Origin: Agreia sp. Leaf210
GTDB taxonomy: Bacteria > Actinomycetota > Actinomycetes > Actinomycetales > Microbacteriaceae
Direction of reading: 5' to 3'
Assembly: GCF_001421485.1 (NCBI RefSeq)
Contig: NZ_LMKK01000001.1
Coordinates: 315,717 to 379,716, forward strand
DNA length: 64,000 nucleotides
The notes beneath the pieces are model-generated. The model saw only the letters and a program-made list of their open reading frames with translations. It did not search any database and was not told the origin of the DNA. Both the position numbers and the translations under genes were made by a program. Shown here one piece after another: positions 1 to 7,999 of the stretch (its first letter is position 1; the number at the start of each line of letters is the position of its first letter).

Positions 1-577
1 GTCGACAGAGGGCGGATCGTCACTTCTCGGCCGGCGCAGCATCTTCGCTCACGGGGTGCACTGCACCGACGACGAGCTCGCCCGCCTCGCCGAGACAGGG
101 TCGTCGATCGCACACTGCCCGACGTCGCAGCAGTTCCTCGGCTCGGGAACGATGCCGTGGAAACGCACGACCGGGTCTGGGGTGACCGTCGCGCTCGGAA
201 GCGACGTGGGAGCGGGCGACGAATGGCTCATCTCGCGGGTCATGAACGACGCCTTCAAAGTGCACATCAGCGAGCCGCTCGAGGCGAGCGTCTCTCTGCA
301 TCCGGCGGAGTTGCTCTTCACCGGCACCCTCGCCGGAGCTCGGGCGCTCGACATGGAGGAGCGCTTCGGCAATCTCGACGTGGGCAAAGACGCCGACTTC
401 TTGCTTATCGACCCCGAGCGCTGGGAGCCTCTGGCGATGCTGCTCGAGGGGCGGGTGCGCTCTGACGACGAGCGGGTCGACGCCGACAGGGAACTCTTCG
501 CGCTGCTTATGGGCCTGCGCGAGGCGGCGATCGCGGGCGTCTACGTGCAGGGCACACGCGTGGTGGCGCCAGAGTAG
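1..577 (+). CDS. guaD: Guanine deaminase, 3' part (5' end outside window)
   Basis: Amidohydrolase-superfamily enzyme that converts guanine to xanthine plus ammonia. The reading frame is open from base 2, so about the last 191 residues are present and the start lies upstream. Visible family features are a buried His in FAHGVHCTDDEL, the HCPTSQQFLGSG stretch, and the metal-ligand Asp in VALGSDVGAGDEW; the RVMNDAFK segment is also typical of guanine deaminases. The N-terminal HxH zinc motif is outside the window. The first internal ATG (position 56) is within the conserved core, so it is not the start. The purine-breakdown genes that follow support the call; another aminohydrolase of the same family cannot be wholly excluded. 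Confidence 0.88.
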   Translation, partial: STEGGSSLLGRRSIFAHGVHCTDDELARLAETGSSIAHCPTSQQFLGSGTMPWKRTTGSGVTVALGSDVGAGDEWLISRVMNDAFKVHISEPLEASVSLHPAELLFTGTLAGARALDMEERFGNLDVGKDADFLLIDPERWEPLAMLLEGRVRSDDERVDADRELFALLMGLREAAIAGVYVQGTRVVAPE

Positions 578-600
578 TTGCCCCGTTGGCGCAGCCTCTC

Positions 601-671
601 GCCGAGCGCGCCGTTACCGGGCAAGAGCGCCATCACGGAGCGCGCGTTCACCCGATAACGGCGCGCTCGGC
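601..671. terminator. Large inverted repeat between convergent genes (bidirectional terminator or palindromic repeat)
   Basis: A 21-base arm at 601-621 is matched in inverted orientation at 651-671 with one mismatch (core GCGCGCCGTTA). The loop is 29 bases. It occupies the gap between the 3' ends of guaD (+) and uraH (-). No T-run follows, so Rho-independent function is not certain. Confidence 0.55.
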
Positions 672-678
672 CCAGACG

Positions 679-1023
679 TCAGCTGCCGCGGTACGTCGAA
701 TACGCGAACGGGCTCAGCAGAAGCGGCACGTGATAGTGCGCGTCGCCGTCGGCCAGTTCGAATACCACCTGCACCTCGGGGTAGAACGCTGTCTGACCGA
801 GCGATGCGAAATACGCCTGCGTATCGAACGTCACCCGGTAGCGGCCGACCGGCACACTCTCGGGGCCGAACTGCGAGACGCGGCCATCGGCATCCGTCAC
901 CGCTTCGGCGAGTACTCGCCACGCGTCACCGTCGAGCTGCGCCAGCGTGACCGGAACACCGGCCGCCGGCGTGCCCGTCGCCGCGTCGAGCACGTGGCTG
1001 GTGATGTGGCTGCGGGCACTCAC
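679..1023 (-). CDS. uraH: 5-Hydroxyisourate hydrolase (transthyretin-like)
   Basis: Hydrolyses 5-hydroxyisourate, the unstable product of urate oxidase, to OHCU. The 114-residue length is standard for the family. The N-terminus has the family pattern HITSHVLDAATGTPAAGVPV and the C-terminus ends in the diagnostic YRGS tetrapeptide; VGRYRVTFDT and FYPEV are also family positions. The GTG start at 1023 overlaps the stop of the upstream decarboxylase gene in a GTGA, which fixes the start and implies translational coupling. Its substrate would come from urate oxidase, not present in this window. Confidence 0.93.
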   Translation of the reverse strand: MSARSHITSHVLDAATGTPAAGVPVTLAQLDGDAWRVLAEAVTDADGRVSQFGPESVPVGRYRVTFDTQAYFASLGQTAFYPEVQVVFELADGDAHYHVPLLLSPFAYSTYRGS

Positions 1024-1523
1024 TCGGCCACCTCGATGCCCCGCTCGGTGAACGTCTTCTCGAGGCGAAGCAGGGCGATCTCTCGAAGCTGCTGTTCGAC
1101 GATCGCGAACTCCTCGTCGTCGTCGAGGCGGATGCGTCGGTTCAGTTCGGCGAGGATCTCGGCTCGGCTGCGGCCGGCGGCGCGGATGAGGAAGACCCGG
1201 TCGAATCTCTTTTCGTAGATCGCGTTGCCCTCGGCGATGGCCGCCGCTGTCTCGGCATCGTCGTCGCCCAGCGACTCCTGCTCCGAGCGAGAGAAGGTCT
1301 GCGCTGCGCCCTCGCCAACGGGCTTGTCGCCGATGCGCGGGTGATCGGCCAGCGCCGCTTCGACCTCGTCGCGGGTCAGGGGGTTCGCGGCGGTTCGGCC
1401 GGCCTCGAGCAGATCGTCGACCGATCCGAACGGAGCCTGCTCGGCGACCTCGTCGATCCAACGCGGAACGGCGAGGCAGGCGCGTAGATCGACACGCAGA
1501 TGGTCGGCAGAGTGATCGGTCAT
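1020..1523 (-). CDS. uraD: OHCU decarboxylase
   Basis: Decarboxylates 2-oxo-4-hydroxy-4-carboxy-5-ureidoimidazoline to S-allantoin, the last step of urate-to-allantoin conversion. The protein is 167 residues, normal for the family. The catalytic-His motif HPRIG and the downstream SRSEQESL segment are present, as is the FLIRAAGRSRAEILAEL region near the C-terminus. ATG at 1523 is preceded by GAAAGG; longer in-frame extensions are very basic and not family-like. It is co-transcribed with uraH, overlapping by 4 bases. Confidence 0.93.
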   Translation of the reverse strand: MTDHSADHLRVDLRACLAVPRWIDEVAEQAPFGSVDDLLEAGRTAANPLTRDEVEAALADHPRIGDKPVGEGAAQTFSRSEQESLGDDDAETAAAIAEGNAIYEKRFDRVFLIRAAGRSRAEILAELNRRIRLDDDEEFAIVEQQLREIALLRLEKTFTERGIEVAE

Positions 1524-1606
1524 GACCGGCCTTTCGGGCACTGTGCAGCCTCGCCGTGGTGCGGGGCAGACACCCGATTCTATTCGGAGGCACCGACGGC
1601 CGGGCC

Positions 1607-1618
1607 TACGATGAGGCC
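1607..1618 (+). promoter_or_regulatory. Leaderless-type -10 element for the mocA-like gene
   Basis: TACGAT at 1607-1612 lies six bases before the ATG at 1619, the spacing expected if transcription starts at the A of the start codon. There is no Shine-Dalgarno sequence, which fits leaderless translation. Confidence 0.55.
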
Positions 1619-2239
1619 ATGTCCACAGCCCACGCATCCGTTGCCGGGGTGGTGCTCGCGGCAGGTGCGGGCACCCGCTTCGGCATGCCGAAGGCACTCG
1701 TCGAGTCGGCCGACGGAACCTTGTGGCTCGTCAACGCGGTTCGCAGTCTGCTGGGCGGCGGATGCGCGCCCGTCGTCGTTGTGCTCGGGGCACGTGCCGA
1801 CGAGGCCGAGGCCCTGTTGCGCCGTTCGTTCCCCGACGCGGATTCGGTGCGGGTCGCGCGCGCTACCGGATGGGAATCGGGCATGGCGGCATCGCTCCGC
1901 AGCGGGTTGGCCGCCGCCGAGGCACTCGTGCCCGAGGTCGACGCCGTCGCCATCGTCACGGTCGACGTGCCGTCTCTCGGCTCGGCCGAGGTGCGGCGAC
2001 TCAGCGGGCCCGAACCGGATGCGATGGGTCGCCAAACCCTGCGCCAAGCCACATTCTCGGGTCGCCCCGGGCATCCGGTGGTCATCGGTCGCGACCATTG
2101 GAAGGCGCTGTCCGACAGCGTGACGGGCGACGTCGGCGCGCGGCCTTACCTCGTGCAGCACGGAGCGCGGCTGATCGGCTGCTCAGACCTCGGCGACGGC
2201 GCCGACGTCGATTCGCCCGACGACACTCACGAACGGTAA
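1619..2239 (+). CDS. MobA-like nucleotidyltransferase, probable molybdenum cofactor cytidylyltransferase
   Basis: Transfers CMP (or GMP) to molybdopterin, making the cofactor used by xanthine-dehydrogenase-type hydroxylases. The 206-residue protein starts with the nucleotide-binding signature VLAAGAGTRFGMPKAL and has TVDVPSLGS at the position of the metal-binding acidic motif, then GHPVVIG, where the family has G(x)P. A frame extension to 1556 exists but the TACGAT box six bases upstream argues for ATG at 1619. The location in a purine catabolic cluster suggests that it serves a nearby xanthine dehydrogenase outside the window; the exact nucleotide cannot be told from sequence. Confidence 0.8.
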   Translation: MSTAHASVAGVVLAAGAGTRFGMPKALVESADGTLWLVNAVRSLLGGGCAPVVVVLGARADEAEALLRRSFPDADSVRVARATGWESGMAASLRSGLAAAEALVPEVDAVAIVTVDVPSLGSAEVRRLSGPEPDAMGRQTLRQATFSGRPGHPVVIGRDHWKALSDSVTGDVGARPYLVQHGARLIGCSDLGDGADVDSPDDTHER

Positions 2240-2541
2240 GACGTCGAGAACAGCCTGTCGTCGAAAGCGCCGTGACTGCGGTTCTTGGCCGCTCGCTGGT
2301 TCAGGATCTCTGCCTCGGTGATGCCCTCGTGCCGCGCCAGCGCGAGAGCCACCTCGACGAGATCTGCCAGCTCCTCGAGGAGAGCAGCTCGACCAGCGGC
2401 ATCGTGCGCTTCGCGCGCTTCCTCGAGGAGCTTGTCGCGCAGTGCGGCCGCATACTCGTCCGCCGCCAGCTCCCGCACCTCGATGTGATGGCCCAGCTCG
2501 CGCACGATGTCTGGAACGCGGTCACGAATGAGTTTTCCCAT
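2227..2541 (-). CDS. MazG/HisE-like nucleotide pyrophosphohydrolase
   Basis: Small (104 aa) all-helical protein of the MazG/phosphoribosyl-ATP pyrophosphohydrolase superfamily. It begins MGKLIRDRVPDIV, the hallmark N-terminus of this subgroup, and has the acidic metal-binding set in KLLEEAREA and LLEELADLVEV (the ExxE and ExxD pattern). The specific substrate is unknown; house-cleaning of noncanonical nucleotides is a family-based guess. ATG at 2541 was chosen because the -10-like CAGAAT ends six bases upstream; an alternative start five codons further up lacks support. Its last 13 bases overlap the convergent mocA-like gene. Confidence 0.8.
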   Translation of the reverse strand: MGKLIRDRVPDIVRELGHHIEVRELAADEYAAALRDKLLEEAREAHDAAGRAALLEELADLVEVALALARHEGITEAEILNQRAAKNRSHGAFDDRLFSTSYRS

Positions 2542-2642
2542 CCCGCCATTCTGCAACCGCGCGGTTCAGTTCGCGGTCTGATACTCGCGTCGGAGCGCGC
2601 CATAATCGAGTGAAGCCCCACCCGTCTCCGCGAAGGACCGCC

Positions 2643-3599
2643 ATGCCCGCACGCCCTTATCTGCTCGACTGCGACACGGGAGTCGATGACGCGCTCGCGC
2701 TGTTCCACCTGCTGAGCGACCCCGACGTGAACCTCGTGGGGGTCTCGACCGTGTCGGGCAACACCTCGGCAGCGCAAGCCGCCGACAACACTCTGCGTCT
2801 GCTCGCCGCGGCGGGTCGCACCGATGTGCCAGTGGCCATCGGCGCTCACCACTTCCGCATGGCGGAGTACGACGGAGGTGTGCCGCACATCCACGGCGAC
2901 AACGGCATCGGCGGGGTCGAACTACCCGCGTCGCACGTCGACCCGCTACCCGAATCGGGCCCCGAGTTCATCGTGCGCATGGCCCACCGGTACCCGGGCG
3001 AACTGCGGTTGATCGCCATCGGCCCACTCACCAATCTGGCGCTCGCGCTGGAGCTCGAGCCGCGTCTTCCCGAGCTCGTCGGCGACCTCACGATCATGGG
3101 TGGAGCGGCACTGGTGGCCGGAAACGCCTCGCCCGTCGCCGAGGCGAACATCATCAACGACCCGCACGCCGCCGAGCTCGTCTTCGCCGCCCCGTGGACC
3201 ATCACGATGGTCGGACTCGACGCCACCATGGATCAGCTCATCGAGGAAGACGACCTCGAACGGCTACGCTCGGCACCGGGCACCATCGCGCCGATGCTCG
3301 CCGAGATGCTCGGCATCTACTACGACTTCTACGTCTCTGTCTTCGGTCGGCCCTGCTCAGCGCTGCACGATCCTCTCGCCGTGGCGATCAGCACGGGCGA
3401 GGTCGTTCCGACCCTCGCCCCGCTCGTTCGGGTGACGGTGGATGCGACAGACGGGCCCGGGCGCGGACAGACGATCTGCGACATGCGCGGCGTCTACAAC
3501 GGCTATCCCCCTCAGCGCGGCGCGCATGTGCGGGTCGTGCTCGAGGTCGACCGCCCATACGCTCCGCTGTTGATGGACCGGCTCCTGAGCTTCGCCTGA
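2643..3599 (+). CDS. Inosine/uridine-preferring nucleoside hydrolase
   Basis: Cleaves the N-glycosidic bond of ribonucleosides to free base plus ribose, feeding the purine and pyrimidine pathways encoded on either side. The 318-residue protein carries the calcium-binding signature DCDTGVDDALAL at residues 8-19, GPLTNLALAL and the MGGAALVAGN region, and the C-terminal metal-ligand Asp in SALHDPLAV. ATG at 2643 follows GAAGGACCGCC, a good ribosome-binding site. CATAAT at about 2601 is a possible -10 box. Base specificity is not predictable from sequence alone. Confidence 0.93.
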   Translation: MPARPYLLDCDTGVDDALALFHLLSDPDVNLVGVSTVSGNTSAAQAADNTLRLLAAAGRTDVPVAIGAHHFRMAEYDGGVPHIHGDNGIGGVELPASHVDPLPESGPEFIVRMAHRYPGELRLIAIGPLTNLALALELEPRLPELVGDLTIMGGAALVAGNASPVAEANIINDPHAAELVFAAPWTITMVGLDATMDQLIEEDDLERLRSAPGTIAPMLAEMLGIYYDFYVSVFGRPCSALHDPLAVAISTGEVVPTLAPLVRVTVDATDGPGRGQTICDMRGVYNGYPPQRGAHVRVVLEVDRPYAPLLMDRLLSFA

Positions 3600-3639
3600 T
3601 AACGGGAATCCTGTGAGAGGTGCGTGCGTTCCCCTCACC

Positions 3640-4290
3640 ATGACTATTCCTGGAATCACGACCATCGGACTCATCGGCGCCGGACACATCGGTAGCCAGC
3701 TCGCACGGCTGAGCGTCGCCAGCGGCTATGACGTCGTCATCAGCAACTCCCGCGGCCCCGAGACGCTGAGCGATCTCGTCGAGGAACTCGGACCGAAGGC
3801 ACGCGCAGCGACGGCAGAGGAGGCTGCGGCCGCCGGAGACCTCGTGATCGTGACGATCCCGTTGAAGGCGTACGAGTCGGTTCCCGTCGAGCCGCTCGCC
3901 GGCAAGATCGTGATCGACACGAACAACTACTACCCAGAGCGCGACGGCAACATCGACGAACTCGACTCGAAGTCGACCACGTCCGCGGCACTTCTGCAGC
4001 GTCACCTTCCTGCGTCACGCGTGGTGAAGGCGTTCAACCACATCGAGGCGGCGAAGCTCACCTCCGAGGCACAGGCATCCGGCACCGAGGATCGCCGGGC
4101 CCTCGTGATCTCGAGCGACTTCGGCGACGCCAAGACGATAGTCACGAGCCTCATCGACGGCTTCGGCTTCGATGTCGTCGACGACGGATCACTCGCGAAC
4201 AGCTGGCGAGTCGAGCCCGGAACCCCGGCCTACGGACCCCGCGGCACCGTCTCCGAGATCACCGAGATGCTGGCGGCCGCGACCCGCTGA
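3640..4290 (+). CDS. NADPH-dependent F420 reductase-like dinucleotide-binding protein
   Basis: 216-residue Rossmann-fold protein of the F420-dependent NADP oxidoreductase-like family. The N-terminus has GLIGAGHIGSQLARL, then VISNSRGPETL, where the Ser-Arg after the second strand suits NADP(H). IDTNNYYPERDG and VKAFNHIEA match the family core. It could move hydride between NADPH and F420, consistent with the cofC/D/E genes at 29-33 kb, but several paralogues in actinobacteria reduce other substrates. ATG at 3640 precedes the first strand; the nine-codon extension to 3613 is not family-like. Confidence 0.8.
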   Translation: MTIPGITTIGLIGAGHIGSQLARLSVASGYDVVISNSRGPETLSDLVEELGPKARAATAEEAAAAGDLVIVTIPLKAYESVPVEPLAGKIVIDTNNYYPERDGNIDELDSKSTTSAALLQRHLPASRVVKAFNHIEAAKLTSEAQASGTEDRRALVISSDFGDAKTIVTSLIDGFGFDVVDDGSLANSWRVEPGTPAYGPRGTVSEITEMLAAATR

Positions 4291-4314
4291 TCGACGACCC
4301 CGGGCGAGCAGGTT

Positions 4315-4375
4315 TGTGCCCGATTACCTCCATTCCGTACGAATTGCGCGGCCCAGATGGAGGTATTCGGGCACA
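4315..4375. repeat. 19-bp inverted repeat with 23-nt loop between convergent genes
   Basis: The arm at 4315-4333 (TGTGCCCGATTACCTCCAT) is matched in inverse at 4357-4375 with one mismatch. It sits between the 3' ends of the reductase (+) and rpiR-like (-) genes. It may terminate both transcripts; the GTGCCCG/CGGGCAC tips resemble those of the hairpins at 42-45 kb. Confidence 0.6.
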
Positions 4376-4407
4376 GTCACGTGTGCACAAGAAACCGTCG
4401 GCCCGCG

Positions 4408-5262
4408 TCACACTGTCGATTCGAGCTCGTCGAGCGCGTCGTAAACGCTCGTGATCGTAGCGATTCGCGTCCGCCCCTCGCGCACGTCGACTCCGAGTAC
4501 GCCGCTCGCCAGCAGGTTCATCAGACTCATCGCGGCCGCGTAGCTGTCGAACGCCGAGACGCTGTCGACGGGGCACTCCAACCAGAGAGTAGTCGCCTCC
4601 GCGTGCCGACGTGCAGACGAGTCCGAGATGAACACCACGGGCACCCCGCGCTCCCGGAGAGCCTGCGTGATCAGCGCGAAACCCGACGGACGTCGCCGAA
4701 AGCCCACGAGTACCACCACGTCGTGCGCACCCAGGCCGGCGAGCTCCTCGCCCAACGATTGCCCCGGCGCGGGAGCAAGTCGCACACGACCTCGTGCCTG
4801 AGCGAGCTGCTGACGCAGATGCAGCGCCAGCGGATAGCTGTTGCGCAGACCGACCAGCACGACCTCGCCGGCGCCCGCGATGAGCCGCGCCGCGACATCC
4901 AAGCGCCCATCGTCGAGCCCGGCGAGCATCTTCTGCAGATTCTCGCTCTCTTGACGCGCGTGCGCGGCGAGCGCCGAGGGCGTTCCGGCCGCGGCCCCGA
5001 TGCCGCCGAGGGGAGCACCCTGATTGCGCAGGCTGCGGGCGTGCTCGCGCACCTCGGCCGAATCAGAGAACCCGAGGCGGCGAAACAGCCGCGACACCGT
5101 GGCCTTCGACACCCCGCTCAGCCTCGCGAGCTCCGTCGCGTTGTACACAGCCAGATCGCCGAGATGATCGAGGATGAAGTCGGCGGCCCGCTGCTCCTGC
5201 GGAGAGAGGGCTCCGTACTGGCTGTCGATCCGCTGCCCGATCGTGGGCGGCGCGGTGTCCAC
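4408..5262 (-). CDS. MurR/RpiR-family transcriptional regulator (HTH + SIS)
   Basis: DNA-binding regulator of 284 residues. Residues 1-80 form the RpiR helix-turn-helix, with YNATELARLSGVSKATVSRL as the recognition region. Residues about 125-260 are a SIS sugar-isomerase-like ligand domain (EVVLVGLRNSYPLALHL, VVVLVGFRRRPSG). It is the last gene of the aminotransferase-allC-regulator operon, three bases after allC, so it probably controls ureide breakdown in response to a pathway metabolite; the ligand is unknown. RpiR regulators are frequently found with allantoin and purine catabolic genes. Confidence 0.88.
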   Translation of the reverse strand: MDTAPPTIGQRIDSQYGALSPQEQRAADFILDHLGDLAVYNATELARLSGVSKATVSRLFRRLGFSDSAEVREHARSLRNQGAPLGGIGAAAGTPSALAAHARQESENLQKMLAGLDDGRLDVAARLIAGAGEVVLVGLRNSYPLALHLRQQLAQARGRVRLAPAPGQSLGEELAGLGAHDVVVLVGFRRRPSGFALITQALRERGVPVVFISDSSARRHAEATTLWLECPVDSVSAFDSYAAAMSLMNLLASGVLGVDVREGRTRIATITSVYDALDELESTV

Positions 5263-5265
5263 CTG

Positions 5266-6513
5266 CTACTCCTCGTATCCGTCGGCCAGCTGCAGCACCG
5301 TGGCTTCGAAGGCGTCGAGGGCCTTCGCCACGTCTGCCTCGGTGACGTGCTCTTCGGGGTTGTGGCTCACGCCGCCCTTGCACCGAACGAAGATCATGCC
5401 GATGTCGGCGATCTCCGCGATGGCCATCGCGTCGTGGCCGGCGCGGGAGAACAGCGACATCGGTCGCGCGTCGCCCGTCGAGCGGATGCCCTCGGCGATC
5501 GCGTCGCGCAGCCGACGCGCGCAGACGGCCGCCTTGGCCGAGTGCGTCTGGATGCTCGTGAGCCGCAGCCGTCGTCGCTGGCAGATCTCGAGGATGGCCT
5601 CCTCGATCTGCAGCCACACCTTGTCGCGCTCGGTGTCGTATTCGCCGCGCAGGTCGAGGCTGAACTCGACCTTGCCGGGAATCACGTTGACCGCGTCGGG
5701 AAAGACCTCGAGGTGGCCGACCGTCGCGATGAGCTGCGCGGATCGTGCGATGCGCTCGATGGTGGTGATGGCCTCGGCTGCCCCCGCGACAGCATCGCGT
5801 CGACGTTCGTATGGAGTGCCCGAATGGCCCGCCTGCCCGGTGATCGTGAGCAGGAAGCGGCGGGCCCCCGCGATCGACGAGACGACCCCCAGCGCTTTGT
5901 TCTCGTCTTCGAGGTACGGACCTTGTTCGATATGGGTCTCGAGGTAGCCCACGAAGTCGCCGCGCGACCGCGCGGCCTCGCCAACGGCATCCGGATCGAG
6001 GCCGAAGTGCACATAGGCATCGCGCAGCGAGACACCGTCTTCGTCTTCAAGCTGCCACCACTCCTCGAGCCAGGTGCCTGCGAGCGCGCGACTGCCGAGC
6101 AGAGCGCGGCCGAAGCGGGTGCCCTCTTCGTCGCCGAACGCCACGACCTCGAGGGCGAACGGCAGTTGGCGGCCGGACGACCGGATTCGATCGACGACGG
6201 CGATCGCGGAGAGCACGCCGAGGATTCCGTCGTATCGTCCCGCCGAGGGGACCGTGTCGAGATGCGAGCCGAGCAGCAGCGCGGGAAGACCGGGAGTCAC
6301 TCCTTCGAGCCGCCCGCACTGGTTGCCGGCGGCGTCCTGCCAGGTGGTCATGCCCGCCTCGGTCATCCACCGTCCGGCGAGGGCGTTGACGGCAGCGTGC
6401 TGGGGTGAGAGGTAGACGCGCTCGATGAGCCCGTCATCCATCGACGAATAGGTGGCGAGTTCGTCGCAGCGCTCGAGAATCGCCTGCGCGCTCGTCGAGG
6501 CCGGCTGCGTCAC
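5266..6513 (-). CDS. allC: Allantoate amidohydrolase (M20 hydantoinase/carbamoylase family)
   Basis: Binuclear metal enzyme releasing ammonia and CO2 from allantoate to give ureidoglycine. The 415-residue protein shows the M20 metal-ligand motifs GSHLDTVPSAGRYDG, VVAFGDEEGTRFG and SHNPEEHV, plus the lid-domain GQAGHSG. Related N-carbamoyl-amino-acid hydrolases share the fold, but the neighbouring ureidoglycine-type aminotransferase favours allantoate. Its ATG overlaps the aminotransferase stop by 4 bases. Confidence 0.86.
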   Translation of the reverse strand: MTQPASTSAQAILERCDELATYSSMDDGLIERVYLSPQHAAVNALAGRWMTEAGMTTWQDAAGNQCGRLEGVTPGLPALLLGSHLDTVPSAGRYDGILGVLSAIAVVDRIRSSGRQLPFALEVVAFGDEEGTRFGRALLGSRALAGTWLEEWWQLEDEDGVSLRDAYVHFGLDPDAVGEAARSRGDFVGYLETHIEQGPYLEDENKALGVVSSIAGARRFLLTITGQAGHSGTPYERRRDAVAGAAEAITTIERIARSAQLIATVGHLEVFPDAVNVIPGKVEFSLDLRGEYDTERDKVWLQIEEAILEICQRRRLRLTSIQTHSAKAAVCARRLRDAIAEGIRSTGDARPMSLFSRAGHDAMAIAEIADIGMIFVRCKGGVSHNPEEHVTEADVAKALDAFEATVLQLADGYEE

Positions 6514-7721
6514 GCCTCGGCTCCGACCCGTACGGCCCGATCGGCGTCGGCGTAGATCTCGTAGGCCGCGCCGACTCCCCCTCCGGGTGTCACGGATGCG
6601 CCGGACCGGCGCAGCACGGCCTCGAGAGCGGCGAGCGTGGTGAGCACGGTGTCACGGCGAGCGTTGTAGCCCATGGTGCCGATACGCCAGACCTTGCCGT
6701 GCAGGGGCCCGAACGAGGTACCGATCTCGATTCCGAAGTCGTTCAGCAGCTCGCCGCGCACGGCGTCGCCGTTCACTCCCTCGGGGATCATGACCGCGAC
6801 GACGTTGTTCATCTTGTGCTCGAGATCGCCGAATACGGCGAGGCCGAGGCCCTGAACCCCGGCCAGCATGGCGGAGCCGTGCAGCCGGTGTCGTTCGACG
6901 GCGTTCTCGACGCCTTCCTCGATGAGCAGGCGCGCGCACTCGCGCGCGCCGTAGAGCATCGTGGTGGCCTCGGTGTGGTGGTTGAGCCGCTTCGGCCCCC
7001 AGTAGTCGAAGATCATCGCGAGGTCGAAGTAGTTCGAACGAATCGGATGCGAGGCCACCGCGTCGCCGGCCTCGCGAATACCCGCCTCGATACTCTTGCG
7101 CGCCACGATGCGTTCCACCGCGGCCGCCGAGAATGTGGAGGGCGCGGAGCCCGACGGGCCGGCCAGGCATTTCTGGAGGCCGGCGGTCACGACATCGATG
7201 CCCCAGGCATCCGTTTCGATGGTGTTGCCGCCGAGCGATGCGGTGACGTCGGTGTAGAGGAGCACGCCGTGCTGCGCGCAGATGGCTCCGAGCTCATCGA
7301 GCGGCTGGGCCACGGTGGTGGAGGTGTCGCCGTGCACCACGGCGAGCAGCGAGGGCTGCACCTCGACGATGGCGGCCTCGATCGCCTCAGGCGTGAACAC
7401 CTGGCCCCAGGGAACCTCGATGACGTGCACGTCGGCTCCGCAGCGCTCGGCAATCTCGCGCAGCAGGTGACCGAAGCGGCCGAAGATAGGAACGAGTACC
7501 CGGTCGCCCGGCTCGATCAACGAGACGAGGGCGGCCTCGATGCCGGCTCGGGAGGTGCCGTCGACGACCAGCGTCTGCTCGTTCGAGGTCTTGAAGACGC
7601 CGCGATAGAGCTCCATGGTCTCGTTCATGTACTCGGTCATCGCGGGGTCGTACTGGCCCACGAGCTGCGCAGACATGGCGCGCAACACCCGCGGGTCGGC
7701 GTTGATCGGGCCCGGCCCCAT
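6510..7721 (-). CDS. Class V aminotransferase, probable (S)-ureidoglycine-glyoxylate aminotransferase
   Basis: PLP enzyme of the PucG/AGXT type, predicted to transaminate ureidoglycine with glyoxylate, giving oxalurate and glycine. Seen in sequence: MGPGPINADPRVL, VDGTSRAGIEA, TDVTASLGG, and the PLP lysine in GLQKCLAGPSG. It is the first gene of the operon with allC and the RpiR regulator. The start is odd: ATG at 7721 cuts into the conserved LLMGPGP segment, and the open frame upstream (back to a TGA at 7800-7802) encodes PINPPQRLL, which looks native, yet contains no ATG, GTG or TTG. Initiation at a rare codon (CTG 7757 or ATT 7796) or an early frameshift from GTG 7803 are alternatives. Confidence 0.85.
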   Translation of the reverse strand: MGPGPINADPRVLRAMSAQLVGQYDPAMTEYMNETMELYRGVFKTSNEQTLVVDGTSRAGIEAALVSLIEPGDRVLVPIFGRFGHLLREIAERCGADVHVIEVPWGQVFTPEAIEAAIVEVQPSLLAVVHGDTSTTVAQPLDELGAICAQHGVLLYTDVTASLGGNTIETDAWGIDVVTAGLQKCLAGPSGSAPSTFSAAAVERIVARKSIEAGIREAGDAVASHPIRSNYFDLAMIFDYWGPKRLNHHTEATTMLYGARECARLLIEEGVENAVERHRLHGSAMLAGVQGLGLAVFGDLEHKMNNVVAVMIPEGVNGDAVRGELLNDFGIEIGTSFGPLHGKVWRIGTMGYNARRDTVLTTLAALEAVLRRSGASVTPGGGVGAAYEIYADADRAVRVGAEA

Positions 7722-7818
7722 CAGGAGTCGCTGCGGCGGATTGATGGGCTGGGGCAGAGACGAGAGTGAGATGAGCTGACCGCTTTCGCTGAGAATGAAT
7801 CACCTGTTTCAGGCTTCG

Positions 7819-7850
7819 ATTCTACGGAACCGTCGTTTCACGCGCGTTAC
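7819..7850 (-). promoter_or_regulatory. GlnR-type box and -10 element of the ureide operon
   Basis: On the minus strand GTAAC-N6-GAAAC (7850 to 7835) is an exact match to the GlnR box consensus GTnAC-n6-GAAAC. TAGAAT at 7824-7819 follows ten bases later and is a good -10. No separate -35 is seen, as expected for an activator-dependent promoter. This predicts induction of the aminotransferase-allC-rpiR operon under nitrogen limitation. Confidence 0.6.
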
Positions 7851-7867
7851 AGCTTCGGGGTGCCTAC

Positions 7868-7990
7868 GTTCCCTGAGCTTGTCGAAGGGCCGCAGAGCAT
7901 CGACTCGGCGCGAATGCACCCTACGGAACGATTTTGGGCGCATCTTCGACGTGTCGATGGAAGCGCTGCCCTTCGACAGGCTCAGCGAAC
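7868..7990. repeat. Inverted pair of CCCTGAGCTTGTCGAAGGG-type repeats
   Basis: A 22-base unit at 7868-7889 (core CTGAGCTTGTCGAAGGG) recurs in inverse at 7969-7990 with two differences. The same unit occurs again at 20209-20269. The spacer is about 80 bases. This small palindromic repeat is common in actinobacterial intergenic DNA; here it lies downstream of the amidase gene. Confidence 0.75.
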
Positions 7991-7999
7991 GGCGGCCGC

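Noticed and set aside
4357-6408. 683-codon plus-strand open frame
   Set aside because: It is the antisense shadow of the RpiR and allantoate amidohydrolase genes, whose motifs are unmistakable; its own translation has no domain features.
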